From Candidatus Fermentibacteraceae bacterium (GTDB taxonomy: Bacteria; Fermentibacterota; Fermentibacteria; Fermentibacterales; JCC-6), in NCBI GenBank assembly GCA_016936235.1, contig JAFGPK010000022.1, forward strand, positions 1-42,189: a stretch of 42,189 bases of DNA, written 5' to 3'. Both the position numbers and the translations under genes were made by a program. Numbering within the stretch: position 1 is the stretch's first letter; the number at the start of each line of letters is the position of its first letter. Positions 16,494 to 25,003 of this stretch are shown here, piece by piece. The notes below the pieces were generated by a model, which ran no database searches, was not told where the DNA came from, and was given only the letters and a program-made list of their open reading frames with translations.

Positions 16494-19400
16494 TCACTCT
16501 CCCTCATCCTGCTGGTAATAATCGGGCTCAATAGCCTCTGTGGATCCCTCCGGTACTTCCTGCTGACCGGTATCACCCGGAGAGTACTCCTCGCCCGTCC
16601 CTCCGGCCTGGGCACCTTCACCGATCAGAGCAGAATCAGATTCCGACACCCCCGCCGTATCCGACAAGACCGAGGAATACCCTATGCCGGCACTAGCCCC
16701 GGGGAGAAGGAGGTCGAGGTTTATGGCGATGGAATCCGTGAACTCCGTCCTGATGCCGTTGGTCACAGCCAGCTGGAGACCGTTCTCGTAGGTGGTGGTG
16801 GCCCTCTGGATGTAGGTATCGTAGACTTCCATGAGAACGTTGTAGAATTCCTCTTCACCCTCCGGCGTCAGATCTTCCGGTGGATCCATGAAACCGACCG
16901 CGTTGGCGAAGTCCTCCTGAAGCTTGCCGATGCTGAGCACCGCCCTGAACACGTAATCGTCGTCAAGGTACGTGAACGTCCTGTTGAAGTTGGCGACGGC
17001 GCTGTTGAAGAGCTGTGTCTTGAGCTGAACATTATCATTGCTGACCGGGGTCATGGCGAAATAATCCCGCGAGGATATCTCCCCTATGTGGTAGGCGGAC
17101 ATGGCAGGGTAGATCACCCTTCCGTCACGGTACTGGTCGTACAGGGTCATGCAGCTCTCGAAATTGCTCCGGGCCAGCATCAGGTTGCCACGGTCGTAGT
17201 TGTACTCGCCTATCTTGGCGTAGGCCTCCGTCACCGCGGCAGCGGAACCCGCTCCCTGTTCGGCTATCTGCTGGTAGACACCAATGGCCAGTTCCTCGTT
17301 GCCTCCATCCTCGTAGCACTTGGCGGCGCTTGCCAGAGCGGCATTAATGTCAGGCGCGCCGGGGTAGGAACTGTAAGCCTGGAGATACAGCTGGGCGGCC
17401 CTGCTGTACTGGTGGTCCTCCCTGAGCAGGTACGCGGCCCTCAGGAGCCCCGAGGGTGCGTTCTCGTACTCCGGGTAGGTGGCGGCAAGTTCCTGGAAGA
17501 GCCTTACGGCATCATTGATGGAACCGGCCTTGCCGAAGGTCTCGGCGGCGTCGTACATGGCCACGGGAGCCACTTCGGAGCCTGCGTGCTCTCGGGCGGT
17601 CTGTTCCCATCTCCGGGCCGCGGCCATCAGGTCCTCAAGGTCCTCGCTCTCCGCAAGAGTGGCAGCGTCGTTGTACGCCGACGAGGCCGCGAGGTACTCG
17701 ACGTCGGCGCCAAGGTCCTCTCCGCTCACCGCGGCAGCGCTGGCGGCCCGTCCGTACCAGTCCTCCGCTTCGGAATACATCTCGTCCTGCTGGTAGGAAT
17801 CCGCTATGAACTTGGCAGCCCTCGCCTCGAAGCCCGAGCCTCTGTAGTCGTTGTAGATGATCCTGAACATATCCCTGGCCGTCTCGTACTCGCCGGCATT
17901 GTAGAACTTGGGCGCTGCGGCCCACAGGAAGAACGCCACGTTTTCTCCATCGGGATAGAGCTGGTTGTACAGCATGGCCGTCTCGTAGAGTCTCTCCCTC
18001 GTTGCCAGGCTGTCCACCCCGGGTATCTCCTCGTAGGCTATGATGTAGGAGGAGAAGGCGTTGTTGAGAGCATCCTCCTGCCTCTGGAAAGAACTGCTGT
18101 CCATGGCGACATCGAAGTAGACGTCACCCGCCCTGAGATACTGCTCGGTATGGTAGTAGGCGTCGCCGAGATAGAATTTGTACTCGTAGCGCTTGCCTGA
18201 TGCGGGGAACTGCAGGAGATAGTTCTCGATCCTCATGATGAGTGATTCGTTGACATCTCTGAAGGCCGGCGGATCTTCCCTGGTGGCCACGGTCTGTTCC
18301 AGGTAGTACTGTATAGCCTCCTCGAAGGAGGCGCCCCTGAGGGAATCGGCCAGTGAAACGGCGCCGCTGTCCCCCACGTTGATGTACCAGTCGCTATCCC
18401 TTCCGTACTCCTCTATCAGCAAGTCCCTGGCACCGGTGGCGAGCGCGAACTCTCCCAGCTCCTCATAGGCCTGGGCAATCCTCAGCTGGTAAAGCGGAGC
18501 CTGCGGGCTGTAGGGATCCTGAGCCAGAAGAGCCTTGTAAGCCTCGATCGAGGTATCCCAGTTGGTCATCCCGGATGAAATGTCAGCCATCTTGCCGAGG
18601 ACACTGACAGTGGTTACGGAATCACCAAAATCGGTAAGGTACTCCACCGCCATGTCCACCGACCGGGAGGACATGTCGTTCATCTCCAGGAAGTCGTATG
18701 CCATGTACTCCCTGGATTCGTTCAGAATCCTGATGTCCCCCCTCCTTCGTATGCCGAGGCTGTCGATCCTCATGTTGTCACGGAGAAGGTATGAGAAGGT
18801 GGCCACCGACCTCTCGAATTCCTTCTCGAGGTACAGGGTCCACCCCAGTTTGTAAAGACCGTGCTGGAACAGGTTGGGGCTGCTGCCCGGGTAGTCGAGG
18901 ATGTTCTCGAAATAGACAAGGGCGGAATCGTACGCCAGCATGTCGAAGTAGTAGTTGCCAACCCTGATATTGCATTCCGCGGCCAGTTCGCTGCCTGGAA
19001 AATCGTGAAGGACCATCCTGTAGTTATCCACCGCGCCTTCGAAGTCCATCATGGATTCGAGACAGTAGCCCATGGAATAGAGGGCCACGTCCTCCACCTC
19101 GCTGCCCGGGTAATCGGTGAGGATCTTCTCGTACAGCTCGATGGACCTGGAGTAGTCCTCCTGGACGTACTCGTCCATACCCGCGGCGGCCTGTCTCTGG
19201 CTGTGCTGCAGGTTGTCTATGTCATAGTACAGCTGCGCCAGGCGGACCAGTACATCGGATATGAACCTTGAATCGGGATAGCTTGCCAGATAATCCTCGA
19301 AGTAGCCTGCGCATTCAACAGCCGCATCATCGATCCTTCTGTTCAGAGCCGCTATCTCCCTGGATCTCATGCTGTCAAGGACGGCGGCCCCGACAGTGTC

Positions 19401-20996
19401 GCCCTCGGCCATGGCTTCCTCGATGGAGTTCCTGTAGTAGCCCCCGAGGTACTCTATGGAGTCCCTCTTCAGTTCCCGCTCCATGAAGGTCGCCACGGCT
19501 ATGCCGTACTGGGTCTCCTGGACCCAGTTATGCTGGGTGGTCATGCCTCCCTCGAACTTCGAGGCCAGATCCTGGAGAGCAAGTCGGATGCGTTCTATCT
19601 CACCCTCCACCCTGGCCAGGTCCTGCCTGTCCTGCTCGGATCCGGACATTTCGGTCATGCCGCGCACCTCGCCCACGGCCAGGGCAAGGATCTCGGTCTT
19701 GCTCCGGCTGTCCTGGATCAGCCTGCTAAGCTCCTGCTCCAGGGTTTCCGTGTCCATGTCCATGGGAAGCGAGAGCACCGATTCAAGGTAGCCGATCTCC
19801 GCGAAGAGCTGCCGGAGTCCCGCTTCCTCAGCCTCGATAACGGCCACAAGATCGAAGTCTCCCTGGGCGTAAGCCTCCTCTTTAAGCTCCGCCAGCCCCA
19901 GCCTTATCCTGTCAAGGCGCTCCCTCTCCTGCTGGAACTCCTCCTGCGCCTGTGTTTCGTCGGACATGAACAGGTCATAGTAGTCCTCCGGGGTGCCGTA
20001 CTCCCTGAGAAGGTCTTCGTACATCCTCACTGCGATATCTATATCCTCGGCCCCGAGGGCGCAGTTGGCCTGAGCCAGTTCGAACTCGGACACAAGTTCG
20101 GAGTTGGGTACTTCTTCCATGACGATCTCGGCAAGATTGTACGCTTCCTGATACCTCTCCTGTCTCATGAGAGTCCACACCTTGCCCAGCATGGCTATGT
20201 CATAATAGGAGCTGAAGGGGGACACTTTCGAATAGTACTCGATAGCCCCATCGAAGTCCTCCCACTCGTCAACCAGTATCTGGGCAAGGGCTATCCTGGC
20301 CCTGTCGGCCAGGTCCGTGTCACTTGATGAGGATCCCGAGTTGTCTATTATGCCCTGAAGCGACAGGACCGCCGCGTCGACGTTGTCTTCCTCCACGAAG
20401 GAGACAGCTTTCAGGTATTCGGACAGTACGAAGTACTCGCTGGATGGGAGGATGTTGTTGTAAAGGAGCCGGGAACCGGCGAAATCACCCTTGTTGTAGG
20501 TGGAAAGCCCTGCGGCTATGTAGGCCAGGTCGATGAATTCGTAAGCCGGATCGGCCTGTCTGAGGCTCTCGAAGTACCCTAGGGCCCCGTCGTAGTCCTG
20601 GAGTTCGAAGGATATCAGCTCCAGCCTGAAGAGGGCATCCTCATAGTAGCTTGAGGTGGGAAAATTGTCGATCACAGACCTGTATGCATCCCGGGCCCAC
20701 ACAATGGATCCCGAGTTGTAGAGCTCCTCCCCCAGCAGGTACGCGCTTTCTGCGTTGGAGAGCATGGCATGAAGCCGCCTGAGCTCTATCAGCTCCGACA
20801 TTATCCTGTCCAGCCTCTCCTCTTCCCTCTCTATCTGGGCTTCGATGTCCGCAAGCTCGGCGGCCGCCTGCTGCATCTGGTCCGCCAGGGCCTCCGAGGT
20901 GTCCGGTTCGGCCGGCTGAGCTTCAGAAGCTTCACCGGTCTGGGGGTAAGCCACGGAAAAGAGGGTCAGTGTCACAAGGAGAGGAAGGAACTTCAT
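16494..20996 (-). CDS. Giant tetratricopeptide-repeat envelope protein (1500 residues)
   Basis: Exported scaffold protein of 1500 residues. A signal peptide (MKFLPLLVTLTLFSVAYPQ) is followed by a coiled coil (about 35-75, QQAAAELADIEAQIEREEER) and then a long run of TPR-type helices through most of the protein. Repeats such as AYLLGEELYNSGSIVWARDA, DALFRLELISFELQDYDGAL and ALYSMGYCLESMMDFEGAVD show the YxxG/A pattern with DFP or DYP turns. A second coiled region lies around 360-480. The C-terminus is acidic and disordered. The coiled coil plus TPR order recalls CpoB/YbgF of the Tol system, but far larger. GGGTGAG precedes the ATG. It probably bridges the periplasm or outer membrane for the ExbB/ExbD motor. 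Confidence 0.88.
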   Translation of the reverse strand: MKFLPLLVTLTLFSVAYPQTGEASEAQPAEPDTSEALADQMQQAAAELADIEAQIEREEERLDRIMSELIELRRLHAMLSNAESAYLLGEELYNSGSIVWARDAYRSVIDNFPTSSYYEDALFRLELISFELQDYDGALGYFESLRQADPAYEFIDLAYIAAGLSTYNKGDFAGSRLLYNNILPSSEYFVLSEYLKAVSFVEEDNVDAAVLSLQGIIDNSGSSSSDTDLADRARIALAQILVDEWEDFDGAIEYYSKVSPFSSYYDIAMLGKVWTLMRQERYQEAYNLAEIVMEEVPNSELVSEFELAQANCALGAEDIDIAVRMYEDLLREYGTPEDYYDLFMSDETQAQEEFQQERERLDRIRLGLAELKEEAYAQGDFDLVAVIEAEEAGLRQLFAEIGYLESVLSLPMDMDTETLEQELSRLIQDSRSKTEILALAVGEVRGMTEMSGSEQDRQDLARVEGEIERIRLALQDLASKFEGGMTTQHNWVQETQYGIAVATFMERELKRDSIEYLGGYYRNSIEEAMAEGDTVGAAVLDSMRSREIAALNRRIDDAAVECAGYFEDYLASYPDSRFISDVLVRLAQLYYDIDNLQHSQRQAAAGMDEYVQEDYSRSIELYEKILTDYPGSEVEDVALYSMGYCLESMMDFEGAVDNYRMVLHDFPGSELAAECNIRVGNYYFDMLAYDSALVYFENILDYPGSSPNLFQHGLYKLGWTLYLEKEFERSVATFSYLLRDNMRIDSLGIRRRGDIRILNESREYMAYDFLEMNDMSSRSVDMAVEYLTDFGDSVTTVSVLGKMADISSGMTNWDTSIEAYKALLAQDPYSPQAPLYQLRIAQAYEELGEFALATGARDLLIEEYGRDSDWYINVGDSGAVSLADSLRGASFEEAIQYYLEQTVATREDPPAFRDVNESLIMRIENYLLQFPASGKRYEYKFYLGDAYYHTEQYLRAGDVYFDVAMDSSSFQRQEDALNNAFSSYIIAYEEIPGVDSLATRERLYETAMLYNQLYPDGENVAFFLWAAAPKFYNAGEYETARDMFRIIYNDYRGSGFEARAAKFIADSYQQDEMYSEAEDWYGRAASAAAVSGEDLGADVEYLAASSAYNDAATLAESEDLEDLMAAARRWEQTAREHAGSEVAPVAMYDAAETFGKAGSINDAVRLFQELAATYPEYENAPSGLLRAAYLLREDHQYSRAAQLYLQAYSSYPGAPDINAALASAAKCYEDGGNEELAIGVYQQIAEQGAGSAAAVTEAYAKIGEYNYDRGNLMLARSNFESCMTLYDQYRDGRVIYPAMSAYHIGEISSRDYFAMTPVSNDNVQLKTQLFNSAVANFNRTFTYLDDDYVFRAVLSIGKLQEDFANAVGFMDPPEDLTPEGEEEFYNVLMEVYDTYIQRATTTYENGLQLAVTNGIRTEFTDSIAINLDLLLPGASAGIGYSSVLSDTAGVSESDSALIGEGAQAGGTGEEYSPGDTGQQEVPEGSTEAIEPDYYQQDEGE

Positions 20997-21011
20997 CTCA
21001 CCCGCCGTCTT

Positions 21012-21953
21012 TCAGCGATTCTCAAGAAGATCACGGAGCCTCTGGAGTTCCGCTTCTGCCGCCCGTCTGCGGGCTTCCAGCTCCTCCAGGCGCTCCCTTG
21101 CCCTCTCAATTCTCTGCTGCTCCCGCTCCAGGGCCAGTTGACGGGCCCCGAAGATGGGGCCGATGGTGGACAGTATTCCGATGGAAACCTTGGAATTCTG
21201 CATTATGTCCATCTTGTTCTGGTTCTCAGGCGGGAAGATGGTCATCTCGAACTCGGCCCAGGCCATCTCGAGGGTAATGTACTCGTTGACCCTGTAGGAG
21301 GCGCCAAGGTTGAAATCACGGCCATCCTGTTCCAGGGCCACGGTGAAAAGCTCGGAAGGCCTGTACACCACTGAGCCGAAAAGACCGTGTGCTATCGAAC
21401 TGCCCAAGCCCAGGGAACCGTTGTCGATCACTCCCACGAACCTTCCGATGCCTACACCGAGACTCACCGTGGCGGGAATGCTCATCAGATAACTGAGGTC
21501 CTTGGACAGCACGGCGTACGCCGACCAGTTCTGGGCATGGTCGTACTGGTATAATCTCTCCACCCCGGCGGAGTCCACCTTGAAGCAGTCTATGTACCTC
21601 TCACCGGTTATGTTGTCCAGCCCTATGGCGAAGGCGGGAACGGTGATACCCTCGAAGAGGATACCCACCTTGGCGTTACCCGCGACCCCTCCGTCACCCA
21701 GGTAGGATATTCCCAGCTGCCCGTACCTGAACAGGCCTACATCGAAGTGACCCGTAATCATGAACTCGCTGTTGGAACCACCGGTGGAGTCTTCTATGGT
21801 ATACGCCGAAGCTCCCAGCTCGACCTCTATTTCCGTATGCTGGAGAATATACGCATCAGGCGTGTCGAGCACTCCCGACCGGGAGAACGGTAGAGAGCCT
21901 CCTGAAGCTACCCCATAAAGGATGATCAGCATCACTGATAAACAGTACTTCAT
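21012..21953 (-). CDS. Outer-membrane beta-barrel-like protein with C-terminal coiled coil
   Basis: First gene of the minus-strand operon; 313 residues. A signal peptide (MKYCLSVMLIILYGVASGG) is followed by alternating amphipathic strands with Gly and aromatic residues (DVGLFRYGQLGISYLGDGG, LFGSVVYRPSELFTVALEQD), fitting an outer-membrane barrel. The last 45 residues form a charged coiled coil (EREQQRIERARERLEELEAR and onward) that could reach into the periplasm. The ATG at 21953 is chosen because it gives a good signal peptide and has GGAG upstream; an in-frame ATG at 21980 adds nine residues. It may anchor the motor complex to the outer membrane. The exact family is unknown to me. Confidence 0.75.
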   Translation of the reverse strand: MKYCLSVMLIILYGVASGGSLPFSRSGVLDTPDAYILQHTEIEVELGASAYTIEDSTGGSNSEFMITGHFDVGLFRYGQLGISYLGDGGVAGNAKVGILFEGITVPAFAIGLDNITGERYIDCFKVDSAGVERLYQYDHAQNWSAYAVLSKDLSYLMSIPATVSLGVGIGRFVGVIDNGSLGLGSSIAHGLFGSVVYRPSELFTVALEQDGRDFNLGASYRVNEYITLEMAWAEFEMTIFPPENQNKMDIMQNSKVSIGILSTIGPIFGARQLALEREQQRIERARERLEELEARRRAAEAELQRLRDLLENR

Positions 21954-22018
21954 TGAAATCTTCTCCAAAATCCCCGGCAAATCTCCCGGCCCTCACGGAT
22001 ACGGATACATGGATTACA

Positions 22019-22047
22019 ATTATTGGCCCACACGGGTTTTGAGTCAA
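22019..22047 (-). promoter_or_regulatory. Predicted sigma-70-type promoter of the envelope operon
   Basis: On the minus strand TTGACT (22047-22042) and AATAAT (22024-22019) are 17 bases apart. The predicted transcription start is near 22012, leaving a leader of about 60 bases before the ATG at 21953. It would drive all seven genes down to the terminator at 12058. Confidence 0.5.
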
Positions 22048-22159
22048 CCTCCGACTACTGCTTCCCGGCTCCTGTAACAGAAAGGAACACGGTTAGCAGA
22101 ATATTGTTCCTCAATAGTATAATACCACCGATTATCATCAGTGTTCCTCGGAGGTCCTA

Positions 22160-25000
22160 ATGCTCTTTTCTCTGTTGCTTGCGACGTCTGTCGCGGTACA
22201 GACACCCGACTGGGAGACGGATATCGGCTACCTTCCGTTCAGCAGTCCCCTGCTGGCTCTGAACGAAAGCGGCTCAATGGATATCTTCATAGCCATGGGA
22301 GACCACGGGCTGGGCGCCTGGTCATCAGACGGGTCCCCCGTCGTCGGTTTTCCGGTCTCATTCGAGAACGGTGTCTCAAGGCGACCGGCGGCCATGTACA
22401 CGCCGGAAACCGGACACGTGATAGTGTATGCAGACAATGACGGGGCACTTCACATGGTGGACCATGGCGGACGTGAACAGCCCGGGTGGCCGGTTCAGGC
22501 GGGAAGTCCCGTCGTCACAGGGATTTCCGTGGTCAATCTGGATGAGGACTGCAGCATGGAGATAGCCTTCGGTACTTCCAACGGTAAAGTCCACATGATG
22601 GACCGCAGCGGCCGTTACTGCCCGGGGTGGCCGGTGCAGCTTCCGGCAAGACTCCAGTGGCAGCCCTCGCAGGTTTCCCTGGGAGGCAATTCCGGATATG
22701 GCCTCGTCTGCGGCCTGGTGAACATGACTCTCTACGTAATCTCACCGGATGGCGGCACCCTGCCTGGATGGCCGGTGACTACGGGTTTCACACTGGGCAG
22801 CGTTCCGGTCTCGGCAGATATGGACGCCGACGGTCTCGGCGACTTGGTTTTCGCCACGAACAATGACAGGGTTTACGCCCTCAATTCAAGCGGAGAGATC
22901 ATTGGAGGCTGGCCCTTTTTCCTTGACGACAGGGTCGCCGGGGGCAGCCTCGCCATCGGTCACATGGCCGGGGAAGCGGGATACCTGCAGGTCGCGGTGT
23001 CCACAGTGGACGGTAACGTGACCCTGCTGAAAGGCAGCGGGAACATCGCGGGTACGTGGAGGTGGCCGAACCTCACCCGGGGTATGCCCACTTCGCCTGT
23101 TATCTCCTCCGCCGGGGGAGAGACTGCCGTGATAGCTGGATGCGACAGCGGGTTCGTCTACGCGTGGAACGCACAGGGGGAGGAAATAGACGGATTCCCT
23201 GCAAGTTTCGGGGAGGAGGTTTCAAGAACCCCTGCAGCCGGTGACATAGACGGGGACGGCGGTCTTGAACTGGTGGTCCTTGGCAGATCGGGAAAGCTGG
23301 CCTGCTTCTCCGTGACAGGGGGACAGGTATCCGATACGTTCTGGCCCCAGATCCTCTGCGACGAGTTCAACAGCGGGAGTTATGGAACGGCCCACCTGCC
23401 AGTCGTCCGCGCCGGCAGCATAACGTCCGAGGTATCGGGAAACGTCGTCATTCCATACACGATCGATGGAGGGAGGGAAACTGCCGTTTCCCTTGCCTAT
23501 TCATTGAACGCCGGATACTCCTGGACGTTGACCTCAAGTTTCGTGGACGACGGAGGCGGAATCACCTGGATGAGCAACATCGACCTGCCGGGCAGAGATG
23601 TCGTTGACTGCGCCCTGAAGATCACTCCCTTCTGCCCCGCCGGCCCCGGCATCAGCGGGATATCCAACGTATTCCATCTCGACAACAACACCCCTCCCAG
23701 TCTCTACCTTTCATCACTGGAGGAGGAATCCAGCGGCCGCTTCCTCATCTTCTACTCGGTGGAGGACCCGGAGGGCGACGTAGTGCAGCTGCAGGCCCAG
23801 TACTCGACCGACGGCGGGGAGACCTGGCGGAACGCCCGACTCTCGGGAAGCACAATGGAGATACCGTCATGGCTGTACGGAGATCCGGTCAGGTGGTACG
23901 CTTCAGCCGAGGAGGGTCTTCATGAGCTGGAGGACGTCCTGCTGCGGATCCGGGCGGCGGACACGGATCCGGGTCCATGGAGCCTGACACAGCTTCAGGA
24001 AGGGCTGGAGAACCCATCGGTGGCGCAGATCATAGTCCCGATGGAGGAGGTTTCCGAAAGGGTCCGTCTTGGCGTCAGACTCTCAGATGCGAAGGACGAT
24101 CCTCTCTCGTACGTATGGGAGTACTCCCTTGACGGCGGGAACAGCTGGGACAGGGCCGCGGTCACGGAAAGCTCGGTGCCGGCCGCCGGCAGCTACAATT
24201 ACGAGATCATATGGGCGTCGGACCAGGACATCCCCGGACTTGACGCCCCCGATGTAAGGTTTCGGGCACTGCCCCCCGATTCCGGGCAGGGCGTGTCAGT
24301 CTCCTCCTCGCCTTTCCACGTTGACAACAACCTGCTGCCTTTGCTCAGCGTGAACTCGCCGGGAAGATGGGACCACTTCGCGGGATCGGTTCCCATATCG
24401 TTCGAAATATCCGACGCCGAGGGGGATTCGATACTCATGGTCCTGGAGTACCGGATAGAGGGCACTTCAACATGGGTACCCGCAGGCGGTCTGATCCCCA
24501 GCGGCTACTACCCGCATTCCACCTACAGGTCATCCCTGATCTGGAACTCGTCGGAGGACCTTCCCGGAACAGAGAGGCTGGAACTCAGGATCAGGATCGG
24601 AGCCGTGGACAATGATACGGTATTCACACAGGAGATAGGTCCCATCTCCATCGACAATTCCCGTCTCCCTGCGGTCATGCAGGCGGCGGTCAGGGAAATG
24701 TCCCTGTCCGGAGGTCGGGCCGACATCTCCTACGAGCTCTCCGATCCCGGAAGAAGGATACTGGACCTGACCGTCACCTTCAGTACGGACGGCGGCAGTT
24801 CCTGGGGGGAAGCAACGGTCTCGGGAGATCTCTTCGGAAGGAACAGCGGCATCTACCAGGGTGGCTTCGTATGGGACTTCGGTGAGGACCTGGCCGGATT
24901 GCCGCAGGGTACTTCCGGGAACGGTGTTTTCCTCAAGATCACGCCTGTTTCGGGAGAACTGATGGGAATGCCCAAGGTGCTGGAGATCGATCTCAGATGA
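22160..25000 (+). CDS. Secreted propeller protein with five Asp-box-like tandem modules
   Basis: A 946-residue exported protein of unknown function. After a short signal peptide (MLFSLLLATSVAVQT) comes a propeller-like half (about 20-400). Gly-Trp/Phe-Pro motifs such as PGWPVQAG recur near residues 62, 107, 154, 200, 248, 297 and 343, a spacing of about 47, with Asp-rich FG-GAP-type loops (DMDADGLGDLVFA, DIDGDGGLELVVL). The second half has five modules about 100-110 residues long with S-DGG-SW-type motifs (YSTDGGETW, YSLDGGNSW, FSTDGGSSW) near 446, 547, 654, 763 and 874. No C-terminal sorting domain is visible. GGAGG precedes the ATG. It diverges from the envelope operon and may act at the cell surface, possibly in binding or adhesion. 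Confidence 0.8.
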   Translation: MLFSLLLATSVAVQTPDWETDIGYLPFSSPLLALNESGSMDIFIAMGDHGLGAWSSDGSPVVGFPVSFENGVSRRPAAMYTPETGHVIVYADNDGALHMVDHGGREQPGWPVQAGSPVVTGISVVNLDEDCSMEIAFGTSNGKVHMMDRSGRYCPGWPVQLPARLQWQPSQVSLGGNSGYGLVCGLVNMTLYVISPDGGTLPGWPVTTGFTLGSVPVSADMDADGLGDLVFATNNDRVYALNSSGEIIGGWPFFLDDRVAGGSLAIGHMAGEAGYLQVAVSTVDGNVTLLKGSGNIAGTWRWPNLTRGMPTSPVISSAGGETAVIAGCDSGFVYAWNAQGEEIDGFPASFGEEVSRTPAAGDIDGDGGLELVVLGRSGKLACFSVTGGQVSDTFWPQILCDEFNSGSYGTAHLPVVRAGSITSEVSGNVVIPYTIDGGRETAVSLAYSLNAGYSWTLTSSFVDDGGGITWMSNIDLPGRDVVDCALKITPFCPAGPGISGISNVFHLDNNTPPSLYLSSLEEESSGRFLIFYSVEDPEGDVVQLQAQYSTDGGETWRNARLSGSTMEIPSWLYGDPVRWYASAEEGLHELEDVLLRIRAADTDPGPWSLTQLQEGLENPSVAQIIVPMEEVSERVRLGVRLSDAKDDPLSYVWEYSLDGGNSWDRAAVTESSVPAAGSYNYEIIWASDQDIPGLDAPDVRFRALPPDSGQGVSVSSSPFHVDNNLLPLLSVNSPGRWDHFAGSVPISFEISDAEGDSILMVLEYRIEGTSTWVPAGGLIPSGYYPHSTYRSSLIWNSSEDLPGTERLELRIRIGAVDNDTVFTQEIGPISIDNSRLPAVMQAAVREMSLSGGRADISYELSDPGRRILDLTVTFSTDGGSSWGEATVSGDLFGRNSGIYQGGFVWDFGEDLAGLPQGTSGNGVFLKITPVSGELMGMPKVLEIDLR

Positions 25001-25003
25001 TAC

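Noticed and set aside
16464-18200. 578-residue open frame on the plus strand opposite the TPR gene
   Set aside because: It is an antisense shadow of a GC-rich coding sequence, with no recognisable domain or ribosome site; the minus-strand TPR protein explains the region.
22084-22123. GGAACA/TGTTCC inverted repeat and a TATAAT before the propeller protein gene
   Set aside because: No -35 element at 16-18 bases from the TATAAT, and the six-base arms are too short to call an operator.
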